Source of the DNA: Burkholderiales bacterium
Lineage (GTDB): Bacteria > Pseudomonadota > Gammaproteobacteria > Burkholderiales > Burkholderiaceae_C
Length of the DNA: 64,000 nt
Reading direction: 5' to 3'
NCBI GenBank assembly: GCA_016000265.1
Contig: JAECRL010000011.1
Coordinates: 1 to 64,000 of the forward strand
Made by a program: the position numbers and the translations under genes. The notes beneath the pieces are model-generated. The model was given only the letters and a program-made list of their open reading frames with translations. It was not told where the DNA came from and made no database searches. Positions 17,950 to 26,258 of the stretch are shown here, one piece after another; the stretch's first letter is position 1, and each line of letters starts with the position of its first letter.

Positions 17950-18885
17950 ATGAGCGACTTCATTAACAACGGCTGGTCGTGGTACGTCATCGCGATCGTG
18001 GTGGGTGGTCTGGTTTACTGTGCCTTCGTGCTGATTGGCGCCGCCCAGCACAAGGTCGTCTACGACGCCCAGGGCAACATCGACAAGACCACCGGTCACG
18101 TGTGGGATGGCGACTTGCGCGAACTCAACAACCCCCTGCCTCGCTGGTGGCTGTTCCTGTTCATCATCACCCTGGTCTTCGCGGTGGCCTACCTGGCCCT
18201 GTACCCCGGGCTGGGCGACGCGCCTGGCAAGCTGAACTGGACCTCCAAGGGCCAGCTCGAAGCCGAAAACGCCAAGGCCAAGCTGGAGCAGGACAAGATC
18301 TTCGCCAAGTTCCAGAACGCATCGGTCCAGGACCTGGCTCGTGACCCCCAGGCCAACGCCATCGGTCAACGCCTGTTCCTCAACAACTGTGCGGCCTGCC
18401 ACGGCTCCGATGCCAAGGGTGCCAAGAGCTTCCCCAACCTGACCGATGGTGACTGGCTGCACGGCGGCTCGCCCGAGAAGATCATCGAGACCGTCAACGG
18501 TGGCCGACGTGGTCAGATGCCCCCGATGGGTGCGGCGGTGGGTGGCCCCGAAGAGGTTCGTCAGGTGGCCAACTACGTGTTGAGCTTGTCGGGCTCGGGT
18601 CACAACTCCATCCTGGCTGAACTGGGCAAGGCCAAGTTCAAGCAGGTGTGCGCTGCCTGCCACGGTGCCGATGGCAAGGGCAACCAGGTCATCGGTGCCC
18701 CCAACCTGACCGACAAGGTCTGGCTGCACGGCTGGGGCGAGCAGGCCATCGTCGAGATCGTCAACAAGGGCAAGGTCAACGTCATGCCGGCGCAGAACGT
18801 GCGCCTGTCCGACGACCAGATCCGCCTGGTGGCCTCTTACGTCTGGGGCCTGTCCAACCCGACCCAGACGGCTCAAGCCAAGTGA
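17950..18885 (+). CDS. ccoP: cytochrome c oxidase cbb3-type subunit III (dihaem)
   Basis: A 311-residue dihaem cytochrome c. The N-terminal part has two membrane segments (about 10-30 and 60-80, the second in WWLFLFIITLVFAVAYLAL). Two CAACH haem motifs lie at residues 147-151 and 234-238, each followed by a cytochrome c fold with a distal Met region (QMPPMG, VMPAQN). The ATG at 17950 is preceded by GGAGG. CcoP accepts electrons from soluble or membrane-bound cytochrome c and passes them to CcoO. Confidence 0.96.
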   Translation: MSDFINNGWSWYVIAIVVGGLVYCAFVLIGAAQHKVVYDAQGNIDKTTGHVWDGDLRELNNPLPRWWLFLFIITLVFAVAYLALYPGLGDAPGKLNWTSKGQLEAENAKAKLEQDKIFAKFQNASVQDLARDPQANAIGQRLFLNNCAACHGSDAKGAKSFPNLTDGDWLHGGSPEKIIETVNGGRRGQMPPMGAAVGGPEEVRQVANYVLSLSGSGHNSILAELGKAKFKQVCAACHGADGKGNQVIGAPNLTDKVWLHGWGEQAIVEIVNKGKVNVMPAQNVRLSDDQIRLVASYVWGLSNPTQTAQAK

Positions 18886-18905
18886 TTCGATGATTCGGTG
18901 ACTGT

Positions 18906-18937
18906 CGCCGGGAGCTTGATCACGATCAAGCCCGGCG
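18906..18937 (+). promoter_or_regulatory. hairpin behind ccoP that contains an FNR-type box
   Basis: Two arms (CGCCGGG plus CTTGAT, and ATCAAG plus CCCGGCG) form a 13-bp stem with a 2-nt AG bulge and a CACG loop. There is no T run after it, so it is a weak candidate for an intrinsic terminator of ccoNOQP. The apical part coincides exactly with the FNR box at 18916-18929, so the symmetry may come partly or wholly from that operator. Confidence 0.5.
18916..18929 (+). promoter_or_regulatory. FNR-type box upstream of ccoG
   Basis: TTGATCACGATCAA is a perfect match to TTGAT-N4-ATCAA. It lies 91 nt before the ccoG start and 30 nt after the ccoP stop, so ccoG-ccoH can have their own oxygen-responsive promoter. 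A possible -10 (TGATAC, 18967-18972) would put the box near position -57, closer to a class I arrangement. Confidence 0.82.
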
Positions 18938-18968
18938 CACAGCCTGGCCCAGGGCGGTGGCGAGTCGT

Positions 18969-18986
18969 GATACCCTGAGGGGTATC
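18969..18986 (+). promoter_or_regulatory. inverted repeat before ccoG, possible metal-regulator operator
   Basis: GATACCC and GGGTATC form perfect 7-bp arms around a TGAG spacer. The A/T-flanked G-tract layout resembles operators of the CsoR/RcnR repressor family, which sense copper, nickel or related effectors. It overlaps the likely -10 region of the ccoG promoter, a position suited to a repressor. No csoR-like gene lies in the window, so the regulator is unknown. Confidence 0.4.
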
Positions 18987-19020
18987 CGGTTCAGCCACCG
19001 TTTGTTCATTTCAAACCATC

Positions 19021-20490
19021 ATGAGCGACACCAGCCCCCCCCATGGCGCCAACAAGCGCGTCATCCCCATTCAGCCTGTTGGCGGTGCGCGTGAAGAGCT
19101 CGTCTCGCTCTATCAGAAGGGCGAGAAGATCTACGCACGCGAGGTGCAGGGCTGGTTCACCAAGTGGCGCTGGGCGCTGGTCTGGCTCACCCAGATCGTT
19201 TTCTATTGCACCCCGTGGCTGATGTGGAACGACCGTCAGGCGGTGCTGTTTGACCTCACCACCCGGCGCTTCTACCTGTTCAACCTGGTCCTGTATCCGC
19301 AGGACTTCATCTACCTCACGGCGCTGCTGGTCATCTCGGCTTACGGCCTCTTCCTGTTCACGGCGGTGGCGGGACGCCTGTGGTGCGGCTACGCCTGCCC
19401 GCAGTCCGTCTACACCGAGATGTTCATGTGGATCGAGCGCAAGATCGAAGGCGATCGCGGCCGCCGCATGAAGCTCGACAAGGCGCCCTGGTCGCTCGAC
19501 AAAGTCTGGCGCAAGACCGCCAAGCAACTCGCCTGGATCGCCGTGGCGCTGTGGACCGGCTACACCTTCGTGGGCTACTTCACGCCGGTGCGCGTGCTCG
19601 CTCAGGAGGTCGTCACCCTCAGCATGGGCCCTTGGGAGATCTTCTGGGTGCTGTTCTACGGCTTCGCCACCTACGGCAACGCCGGCTACATGCGAGAGCA
19701 GGTCTGCAAGTACATGTGCCCGTATGCGCGCTTCCAAAGCGCCATGTTCGACCGTGACACGCTGATCATCAGCTACGACGAAAAGCGCGGCGAGCCCCGT
19801 GGCTCACGCAAGCGCGGCGTCGATGCCAAGTCACAGGGGCAGGGCGACTGCATCGATTGCACGCTGTGTGTTCAGGTCTGCCCCACCGGCATCGACATCC
19901 GCAAGGGCCTGCAATACGAGTGCATCGGCTGCGCGGCCTGCATCGACGTCTGCGATTCGGTCATGGACAAGGTCGGCTCTCCGCGTGGCCTCATCCGCTA
20001 CGCCACCCAAAACAGCATGGAGCAGGGGTGGGGGCGTCGCGAGATGTGGGCGCGCGTCACGCGTCCGCGCGTGCTGATCTACAGCGTCATCCTGGTCGCC
20101 GTGGTCGTTGCTTTTGTCCACAGCATCTACAGCCGCCCGCCCTTCCGGGTCGACATCGTGCGTGACCGCGGCGCCTTGGCGCGCGTGGTCGACGAGGGCT
20201 ACATCGAGAACGTCTACCGCGTCCAGGTCATGAACGCCAGTGAGCAGACCCAGCGCTATCGCGTGGGCGTGGAGCAGCTGTCGCAGCCCCGCGTCGAAGG
20301 GGGCCAGGACGTCATCCTGGGGCCGGCCGAGGCCCGTTGGGTGCCGATCTCCGTTCGCATCCCGCCGGAGGTGGCGGGCCGCATGGGCACCGGCGCCCAC
20401 GGCATGACCATCTTGGTCGAGCAACTGCGCCAGGGCGACGCCCCCCAGGTCGACGTGCGCGAAAAGTCCACCTTCATGGTCCCTCGCTGA
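19021..20490 (+). CDS. ccoG: cbb3 oxidase accessory protein CcoG (polyferredoxin, copper handling)
   Basis: A 489-residue membrane-bound iron-sulfur protein. About five membrane helices are interspersed with CGYACPQSVY and CKYMCPYARF. A cytoplasmic-type double 4Fe-4S module follows (CIDCTLCVQVCPTG and CIGCAACIDVCD). The C-terminal third (after the helix near residue 355) is an Ig-like FixG domain. CcoG reduces copper for cbb3 assembly in other proteobacteria. It has its own FNR box upstream and is followed 29 nt later by ccoH. Confidence 0.95.
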   Translation: MSDTSPPHGANKRVIPIQPVGGAREELVSLYQKGEKIYAREVQGWFTKWRWALVWLTQIVFYCTPWLMWNDRQAVLFDLTTRRFYLFNLVLYPQDFIYLTALLVISAYGLFLFTAVAGRLWCGYACPQSVYTEMFMWIERKIEGDRGRRMKLDKAPWSLDKVWRKTAKQLAWIAVALWTGYTFVGYFTPVRVLAQEVVTLSMGPWEIFWVLFYGFATYGNAGYMREQVCKYMCPYARFQSAMFDRDTLIISYDEKRGEPRGSRKRGVDAKSQGQGDCIDCTLCVQVCPTGIDIRKGLQYECIGCAACIDVCDSVMDKVGSPRGLIRYATQNSMEQGWGRREMWARVTRPRVLIYSVILVAVVVAFVHSIYSRPPFRVDIVRDRGALARVVDEGYIENVYRVQVMNASEQTQRYRVGVEQLSQPRVEGGQDVILGPAEARWVPISVRIPPEVAGRMGTGAHGMTILVEQLRQGDAPQVDVREKSTFMVPR

Positions 20491-20519
20491 GGCGCCGCTG
20501 AGTTTTTCCGGAGCACCGA

Positions 20520-20765
20520 ATGAACCCGTCCCAAACCCCTCCCGCCCACAACCCGCCGTGGTGGCGCTTGCCCATCGTCTGGATGGTGATCGCCGGGCCC
20601 GCCATCGTCGTGGTGGCTTCCCTGATCACCGTGACCCTCGCCGTCAAGCACGTGGACCCGGTCCTCGACACGTCGAAGGGCCAGGTCAAGGGCGTCAACG
20701 ACATGCCCGCCGTTCAGGGGCGCAACCACGCGGCCTCGCCCGAGCGTCAACCCGCCGACCGCTGA
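20520..20765 (+). CDS. ccoH: FixH/CcoH-like small membrane protein
   Basis: An 81-residue protein with a Pro-rich start, a WWRLP segment and one membrane helix (VWMVIAGPAIVVVASLITVT, about residues 20-40), then a polar tail with DPVLDTSKG. The WW...W..AGPA..VV pattern and position directly behind ccoG match the short FixH-type proteins of Burkholderiales, which lack the full periplasmic domain of rhizobial FixH. A CcoGHIS assembly role is inferred from context. Confidence 0.78.
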   Translation: MNPSQTPPAHNPPWWRLPIVWMVIAGPAIVVVASLITVTLAVKHVDPVLDTSKGQVKGVNDMPAVQGRNHAASPERQPADR

Positions 20766-20876
20766 AGGGCTGGGCGGCTGAGGTGAACCCCTGAAATTGG
20801 GGGTTAGTCCTCGTTGAGATTCGGGCGTGCGGGCAGAACATGGGCCTTGTGTGCAGCTTGACTCAAGGAGACCAGC

Positions 20877-21170
20877 ATGACACCTCGTGCCTTGCACCTT
20901 GCCCAGATTCTCTGGCCCGCCTTCATCATGGCGGGCATCCTGGAGATGGTTGTGTTTTCGATGGTGGACCCCTCCGCCATGAGCGTGGGTTCCTGGCAGC
21001 CCGACGCCCGAACCACCTACAGCTTGGCCTTCTTCGTGTTCTGGGCGCTGGTGTCTGCGGCCTCCGGTCTGAGCCACCTCATGATGCGTGAGCCAACGGC
21101 CTCGGTGAGCGGCGCTCGTCGCTCGCGCCGTCACTTACGCCGTGGTGTGGCCATGCAGCATCAACCCTGA
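20877..21170 (+). CDS. conserved-looking two-helix membrane protein near the cbb3 genes
   Basis: A 97-residue protein with two hydrophobic segments (about residues 10-31 and 49-68) and a basic C-terminal tail rich in Arg. The AAGGAG ribosome site lies 6 nt before the ATG and sits in a small palindrome (CTTGA-C-TCAAG, 20857-20867). The 111-nt gap after ccoH also holds a 6-bp inverted repeat (20786-20805, arms AACCCC/GGGGTT) with no T tail. I do not recognise a family. Location between ccoH and the convergent fnr gene suggests co-expression with the oxidase cluster. Confidence 0.72.
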   Translation: MTPRALHLAQILWPAFIMAGILEMVVFSMVDPSAMSVGSWQPDARTTYSLAFFVFWALVSAASGLSHLMMREPTASVSGARRSRRHLRRGVAMQHQP

Positions 21171-21223
21171 CGACACCGTCGCGGCCCCCCCGGCCGGGCC
21201 TGCCATTGCGAAGCCCGAACGGA

Positions 21224-22054
21224 TCAGCAGCGCACGCTGTTGACCAGCGCACGCAAGCCCGCTTCGTCCGTGATGCGGATGTCGCGTTGCTTGACTTCCA
21301 GCAGCCCTTCATCCTGGAACTTGGAGAAAGTGCGGCTGACGGTTTCGAGCTTGAGCCCCAGGTAGCTGCCGATTTCTTCGCGCGTCATGCGCAGCACCAA
21401 GGCGGAGGCCGAAAAGCCCCGTGCGTGCAGGCGCTGCGTCAGGTTCAGCAGGAAAGCAGCCAGGCGCTCTTCCGCCCGCATGCTGCCCAGCAGCAGCATC
21501 ACGCCGTGATCGCGAACGATCTCGCGGCTCATGATCTTGTGGAATTGGTGTTGCAGGTCAGAGAACTCGCGAGACAGCTCCTCGAGCTGCCCGTAGGGAA
21601 TCACACAAACCTGCGAATCCTCCAGCGCGATCGCGTCACAGGCGTGGCGATCGGTGCTGATGCCATCCAACCCCAGCAGCTCACCGGCCATTTGGAAGCC
21701 GGTGACCTGGTCGCGCCCGTCTTCGGACGACACGCGCGTCTTGAAGAAGCCCGTGCGCACGGCGTAGACCGACTTGAACGGGTCGCCGGTGTGGAAGAGG
21801 GCGTCGCCGCGCTTGATCGAGCGACGGGTGGCGACCAGGGTGTCCAGGTGAGTCAACTGGGGCTGGCTCAGGCCAACCGGCAGGCACAACTCGCGCAGGT
21901 TGCAGCTGGAGCAGGCGACCTTGAACGAATCGAGTTTGATGGGGGTGACGGCCGCGCTGTTCACCGACGCACCTCGGGTGCTGCTGCAAGGCGCAGAGGG
22001 GCAGGGCGGCTGGTCGGCGTGGGGGGCAATCTGGGGGGCAGTCGGGTTCAACAT
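21224..22054 (-). CDS. fnr: FNR-type oxygen-sensing transcription regulator
   Basis: A 276-residue Crp/Fnr-family regulator from the ATG at 22054, which follows GAGG at 7 nt. Cysteines C48, C51 and C57 (C-x2-C-x5-C) plus C150 in QVCVIPY have the same spacing as the four 4Fe-4S ligands of E. coli FNR, so an oxygen-labile cluster is expected. The cAMP-like beta-roll is followed by a helix-turn-helix with ETVSR, the residues that read TTGAT half-sites. It is divergent from hemN across an FNR-type box and lies close to two further boxes in the cco genes. Confidence 0.95.
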   Translation of the reverse strand: MLNPTAPQIAPHADQPPCPSAPCSSTRGASVNSAAVTPIKLDSFKVACSSCNLRELCLPVGLSQPQLTHLDTLVATRRSIKRGDALFHTGDPFKSVYAVRTGFFKTRVSSEDGRDQVTGFQMAGELLGLDGISTDRHACDAIALEDSQVCVIPYGQLEELSREFSDLQHQFHKIMSREIVRDHGVMLLLGSMRAEERLAAFLLNLTQRLHARGFSASALVLRMTREEIGSYLGLKLETVSRTFSKFQDEGLLEVKQRDIRITDEAGLRALVNSVRC

Positions 22055-22104
22055 GAGCAACCTCAAAGGATGTCTGGATTGTTGCCTGATTCCGGTCGCC
22101 GCCC

Positions 22105-22118
22105 TTGAGGCAGATCAA
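22105..22118. promoter_or_regulatory. FNR-type box between fnr and hemN
   Basis: TTGAGGCAGATCAA fits TTGA-N6-TCAA and has the same single deviation (G at position 5) as the box before ccoN. It lies 51 nt before the fnr start on one strand and 35 nt before the hemN start on the other. It could therefore autoregulate fnr, control hemN, or both. Confidence 0.65.
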
Positions 22119-22152
22119 CCCTGGTGGCGGGGACTTTGGCACAGTCGCGTGA

Positions 22153-23577
22153 ATGAGTGAACCGGCCGTCAGAACCCTGTCCGAAACCCCGATCGTTTCC
22201 CGGGAGATGCTCTCTCGACTCGATGTTGCGGGTCCACGTTACACATCCTATCCGACGGCCGACCGCTTTGTCGAAGCCTATGGTGCAAGCAATTACATCC
22301 AGGCCTTGCAACAGCGTGGACAAGGGGCGGGGGCCCTGACGGCTGGCGCGGGCGGCCTGTCGATTTACGTGCACATCCCCTTTTGCGAATCGGTGTGCTA
22401 CTACTGCGCCTGCAACAAGGTCATCACCCGCCACCACGAGCGCGCCGACGCCTACCTGGCCGACCTGCGGGAAGAAATTCGCCTCGTCACCGAGCAACTC
22501 GGCCCCGGCCAGATGGTGTCGCAGCTGCACCTGGGCGGCGGCACGCCCACCTTCCTGAGCGACGACCAGCTCGACGGCCTGTTGCACACGTTGCGGCAAG
22601 CGTTCCGCTTCGTGCCCGGCGGGGAATACGCCATCGAAATCGACCCCCGAACGATCGACGCTGGGCGACTCAAGCGCCTGGCCGCCATGGGTTTCAACCG
22701 ACTCAGCTTCGGGGTTCAGGACTTCGATCCGGCCGTGCAGCAGGCTGTGCATCGCATCCAGCCGCACGACCAGGTGGCGGCCCTGGTGCATGCCGCTCGC
22801 GCAGAAGGCTTCGAGTCCATCAACATGGACCTGATCTACGGCCTGCCGCGCCAGACGGCAGAGAGCTTCCAGCGCACGCTGTCTCAGGTTGCGGCGCTGC
22901 GCCCGGATCGCATCGCCTTGTACGCCTACGCGCACCTGCCCCAACGCTTCAAGCCGCAGCGCCGCATCGATGCGCAAGCCTTGCCCCAAGCCGAAGACAA
23001 GGTGGGCATGCTCTCGATGGCGATCGACACCTTCAGTCAGGCTGGCTACGACTACATCGGCATGGATCACTTTGCCTTGCGTCATGACGCGCTGGCGGTG
23101 GCCAAGCGCCAGGGGCGGCTGCACCGCAATTTCCAGGGCTACAGCACCCACCCCGATTGCGACCTGATCGGCCTGGGCGTGTCGGCCATCGGGCGCATCG
23201 GCGCCCACTACATCCAGAACGCCAAGACACTGGAGGAGTACCACGATGCCTTGCATCGACACCAGTTGCCGGTGGTGAGGGGCATGGTGTTGAGTCGCGA
23301 CGACCTGGTCCGCCGGGCGGTGATCATGGCCATCATGTGCCAGGGGCGCGTGGACTTCGAATCCATCGAACTCGCCTACTTGGTGAATTTCAGGCAATAC
23401 TTTGAAGGTGAGATGCGCCAACTGGAGCCACTCGTCGAGTCGGGGCTGGTGCAACTGGAGTCTGATGGGATCCGCGTCACCCCGGTGGGGTGGTACTTCG
23501 TGCGCGCCGTGGCCATGGTGTTTGATCGCCACTTGCAGGCCGATCGGGCCGTTGAGCGCTTTTCACGCATCATCTGA
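22153..23577 (+). CDS. hemN: oxygen-independent coproporphyrinogen III oxidase
   Basis: A 474-residue radical SAM enzyme that decarboxylates coproporphyrinogen III to protoporphyrinogen IX without oxygen. The cluster motif CESVCYYC (C78, C82, C85) is preceded by YTSYPTADRF, the HemN N-terminal signature that distinguishes true HemN from HemW. GGGTPTFLS binds SAM, and the C-terminal HemN domain is present. It supplies haem under low oxygen, in step with cbb3 expression, and is divergent from fnr. Confidence 0.96.
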   Translation: MSEPAVRTLSETPIVSREMLSRLDVAGPRYTSYPTADRFVEAYGASNYIQALQQRGQGAGALTAGAGGLSIYVHIPFCESVCYYCACNKVITRHHERADAYLADLREEIRLVTEQLGPGQMVSQLHLGGGTPTFLSDDQLDGLLHTLRQAFRFVPGGEYAIEIDPRTIDAGRLKRLAAMGFNRLSFGVQDFDPAVQQAVHRIQPHDQVAALVHAARAEGFESINMDLIYGLPRQTAESFQRTLSQVAALRPDRIALYAYAHLPQRFKPQRRIDAQALPQAEDKVGMLSMAIDTFSQAGYDYIGMDHFALRHDALAVAKRQGRLHRNFQGYSTHPDCDLIGLGVSAIGRIGAHYIQNAKTLEEYHDALHRHQLPVVRGMVLSRDDLVRRAVIMAIMCQGRVDFESIELAYLVNFRQYFEGEMRQLEPLVESGLVQLESDGIRVTPVGWYFVRAVAMVFDRHLQADRAVERFSRII

Positions 23578-23604
23578 GCCTGCTTGCTGGCCTCGGAGGC
23601 GCTC

Positions 23605-24468
23605 ATGTTGAGCGGCCTCCTGCTGACGGCCTTCCTCATGGGCTTGGGCGGCATGGCCCATTGCGCAGCGATGTGCGGGGCCGCTTGTGCCGTGGCGTTC
23701 CCGCGCGGTGTGTCGCCCTGGGCGTTGCTCGGTCGGGCCATCGGCTACGCGATGTTGGGGGCCCTCGCGGCCTTGGCCACCGGTTTGCTGTCCCAATGGG
23801 GGCGTCAGGTGGCCATGCTCAAGCCCCTTTGGATGATGGCCCAGGCGGCCGTGGTCATCCTCGGGGTGGCCTTGCTGCTGCAGGGACAGGTTCCTTCCTG
23901 GCTGGATCAATTGGGCCGCCCCTTGTACGATCGCTTGCGACAGCGCTGGGGCGCGGCCCGCGGATCCGTGCCCGCGTGGGGGCAGCCCCTGCTGCCATTG
24001 GTGGCTGGCATGGCCTGGGCCCTCCTGCCCTGTGGCCTGCTGTACGCGGCCCTGATGGTCGCTGCGCTCGCCCCCGATCCCGCGGCGGGGGCTCTGGTGA
24101 TGTTCGCGTTCGCCTTGCCCAGCGCCGTGGGGGTTTGGGCCGCGCCGGCTTTGTTGCGGTGGCTGCGTGTGCGCGGGCAGCCGGCGGGTGTGGCGCTCGC
24201 AGGTGCCGCCGCGTCAGCGCCGGTCATCTGGATGCGCCAGGAAGTCGCCGTGCCAGCGAATGGCGCTCCCTTGGAGGCGGCACACGATGCCGGTGCCATG
24301 GCGCCGTCCGACCCCGCGCCAGCGTCGGTGGGGGATGGTGCTTCAGCGAGGGACAACTGGCTCGACCCGCGTTGGGCGGTGCGCCTGTCCGGTTTGTGCC
24401 TGGCTGGCATGGCCGGCTGGGGGCTGGCTCACAACCTGTGGGCGCAATGGCAGGTCTGGTGTGCGTGA
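23605..24468 (+). CDS. TauE/SafE (DsbD_2-like) membrane protein of the cbb3 neighbourhood
   Basis: A 287-residue integral membrane protein. The ATG at 23605 follows GGAGG at 5 nt; an in-frame TTG at 23584 lacks such a site. The first helix carries MGLGGMAHCAAMCG and a later one ALLPCGLLYAAL, the His/Cys pattern of the DsbD_2-like transporters often found beside cbb3 genes. A hydrophilic Pro/Ala insertion lies at about residues 195-260, before a last helix. The Cys/His residues suggest metal (copper) handling or thiol transfer for oxidase assembly, but this is inference from context. Confidence 0.8.
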   Translation: MLSGLLLTAFLMGLGGMAHCAAMCGAACAVAFPRGVSPWALLGRAIGYAMLGALAALATGLLSQWGRQVAMLKPLWMMAQAAVVILGVALLLQGQVPSWLDQLGRPLYDRLRQRWGAARGSVPAWGQPLLPLVAGMAWALLPCGLLYAALMVAALAPDPAAGALVMFAFALPSAVGVWAAPALLRWLRVRGQPAGVALAGAAASAPVIWMRQEVAVPANGAPLEAAHDAGAMAPSDPAPASVGDGASARDNWLDPRWAVRLSGLCLAGMAGWGLAHNLWAQWQVWCA

Positions 24469-24621
24469 TCTGTCGCATCGTCGCGCCGAAATGCCCAAGC
24501 TCCTGGGGAATACCTGAGCTTCCCGCCGCCCCTGATTCGGGTGGTCGCGTAGAATGAAGGACACGTTGCCGACATCCATGGCAATGTTTTCACGGACACG
24601 CCAAACGCGGAGACCAAACAC

Positions 24622-25875
24622 ATGTATCAGCACATCAAGGTGCCCGAGGGTGGGCAGAAGATCACGGTCAACCCGGACTTCTCCCTCAACGTTCCCCACA
24701 ATCCCATCATCCCTTACATCGAAGGGGATGGCACCGGTTTCGACATCACGCCCGTGATGATCAAGGTGGTCGACGCGGCGGTGGCCAAGTCGTATGGCGG
24801 CCAGCGCCAGATCCACTGGATGGAGATTTTCGCGGGTGAAAAGTCGACGCGCGTCTACGGCCCCGACGTCTGGCTGCCCGAAGAGACCCTGAAGGTCCTC
24901 AAGGACTACGTCGTCTCCATCAAGGGCCCGCTGACCACCCCCGTGGGCGGTGGCATCCGCTCTTTGAACGTGGCCCTGCGCCAGGAGCTGGACCTCTACG
25001 TCTGCCTGCGCCCGGTGACCTACTTCAAGGGCGTGCCTTCACCCGTGAAAGAGCCCGAAAAGATCGACATGGTGATCTTCCGCGAGAACTCGGAAGACAT
25101 CTACGCCGGCATCGAATTCGAAGCCCAGAGCGACAAGGCCAAAAAGCTGATCAAGTTCCTGCAAGACGAGTTCGGTGTCAAGAAGATCCGCTTCCCGGAG
25201 ACCTCGGGCATCGGCATCAAGCCCGTCTCGCAAGAGGGCACCGAGCGCCTGGTTCGCAAGGCCCTGCAGTACGCCGTTGACAACGACAAGCCCAGCGTGA
25301 CCATCGTGCACAAGGGCAACATCATGAAGTACACCGAAGGTGGCTTCCGTGACTGGTCGTATGCCCTGGCCCAGAAGGAGTTCGGCGCCGAGCTGATCGA
25401 CGGCGGCCCGTGGTGCAAGTTCAAGAACCCGAAGACGGGCAAGGACATCATCGTCAAGGACGCCATCGCCGACGCCTTCCTGCAGCAGATCCTGCTGCGC
25501 CCGGCCGAGTACAGCGTGATCGCCACGCTCAACCTCAACGGTGACTACATCTCCGACGCGCTGGCCGCTCAGGTCGGTGGCATCGGCATCGCCCCGGGCG
25601 CGAACCTGTCCGACAGCGTGGCCATGTTCGAAGCCACCCATGGCACCGCGCCGAAGTACGCGGGCAAGGACTATGTGAACCCGGGCTCGGAGATCCTGTC
25701 GGCGGAGATGATGCTGCGTCACATGGGCTGGACCGAAGCCGCTGACCTGATCATCACCGCGATGAACAAGGCCATCCAGAGCAAGAAGGTCACCTATGAC
25801 TTCGCCCGCCTGATGGATGGCGCCACCCAGGTGTCCTGCTCAGGCTTCGGCCAGGTCATGATCGAGCAGATGTGA
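24622..25875 (+). CDS. icd: isocitrate dehydrogenase (NADP+)
   Basis: A 417-residue enzyme oxidising isocitrate to 2-oxoglutarate in the TCA cycle. Length and sequence match the E. coli-type dimeric NADP enzyme. Visible parts are [13 protein letters not shown] near residue 36, the substrate loop with [19 protein letters not shown], the [12 protein letters not shown] block, and [13 protein letters not shown] -10-like TAGAAT lies at 24550-24555, 67 nt before the start. It is followed by a strong terminator and is transcribed on its own. Confidence 0.97.
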   Translation: MYQHIKVPEGGQKITVNPDFSLNVPHNPIIPYIEGDGTGFDITPVMIKVVDAAVAKSYGGQRQIHWMEIFAGEKSTRVYGPDVWLPEETLKVLKDYVVSIKGPLTTPVGGGIRSLNVALRQELDLYVCLRPVTYFKGVPSPVKEPEKIDMVIFRENSEDIYAGIEFEAQSDKAKKLIKFLQDEFGVKKIRFPETSGIGIKPVSQEGTERLVRKALQYAVDNDKPSVTIVHKGNIMKYTEGGFRDWSYALAQKEFGAELIDGGPWCKFKNPKTGKDIIVKDAIADAFLQQILLRPAEYSVIATLNLNGDYISDALAAQVGGIGIAPGANLSDSVAMFEATHGTAPKYAGKDYVNPGSEILSAEMMLRHMGWTEAADLIITAMNKAIQSKKVTYDFARLMDGATQVSCSGFGQVMIEQM

Positions 25876-25896
25876 TCGCTTGAAGCGCCCAACAAA

Positions 25897-25922
25897 AAGC
25901 CCACCGAGAGGTGGGCTTTTTT
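25897..25922 (+). terminator. intrinsic terminator of icd
   Basis: AAGCCCACC, loop GAGA and GGTGGGCTT form a 9-bp stem followed by a run of T. The A run before the left arm also makes it usable for the convergent cold-shock gene. Confidence 0.93.
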
Positions 25923-25964
25923 CATGGTGCCTCCGCCGTGGGTGATGACGCGGCGCTTGGGTGA

Positions 25965-26258
25965 TCAGTGCGGCAATCGTTGTGCCTGACCGGGCTGATC
26001 CCTGAAGTGCAAGTCTGACAGGGCGTCGTCCACCGCCACCTCGCTCAAATCGCCTTCCACGGGCTGGATGTTTTGCGCCAGCATGCCCTTGGGGCCGGCC
26101 ACGAGGTCGTATCGAACCTTGGAGCCTTGTTTGAGTGTTCGAAAACCATCCATTTGGATGGCCGAAAAGTGCGCGAAGACATCGCCTCCGCCTTGATCGG
26201 GTTCGATGAAGCCAAACCCTTTGGCGTCGTTGAACCATTTGACAGTGCCGGTGGCCAT
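25965..26258 (-). CDS. cold-shock protein with C-terminal extension
   Basis: A 97-residue protein. Residues 1-67 are a standard CspA-type cold-shock domain with RNP1 (KGFGFI) and RNP2 (VFAHFS) for single-stranded nucleic acid binding. About 30 further residues (from [10 protein letters not shown]) are not part of the domain and are acidic then basic. Ordinary members end near residue 67-70. The ATG at 26258 follows AGGAGGGA. Base use is like the neighbours, so the tail seems genuinely translated. Likely an RNA chaperone. Confidence 0.9.
   Translation of the reverse strand: MATGTVKWFNDAKGFGFIEPDQGGGDVFAHFSAIQMDGFRTLKQGSKVRYDLVAGPKGMLAQNIQPVEGDLSEVAVDDALSDLHFRDQPGQAQRLPH

Noticed and set aside
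20786-20805. Inverted repeat AACCCC/GGGGTT as terminator of ccoGH
   Set aside because: Only 6 bp and no T tail; kept as a remark, not called as a terminator.
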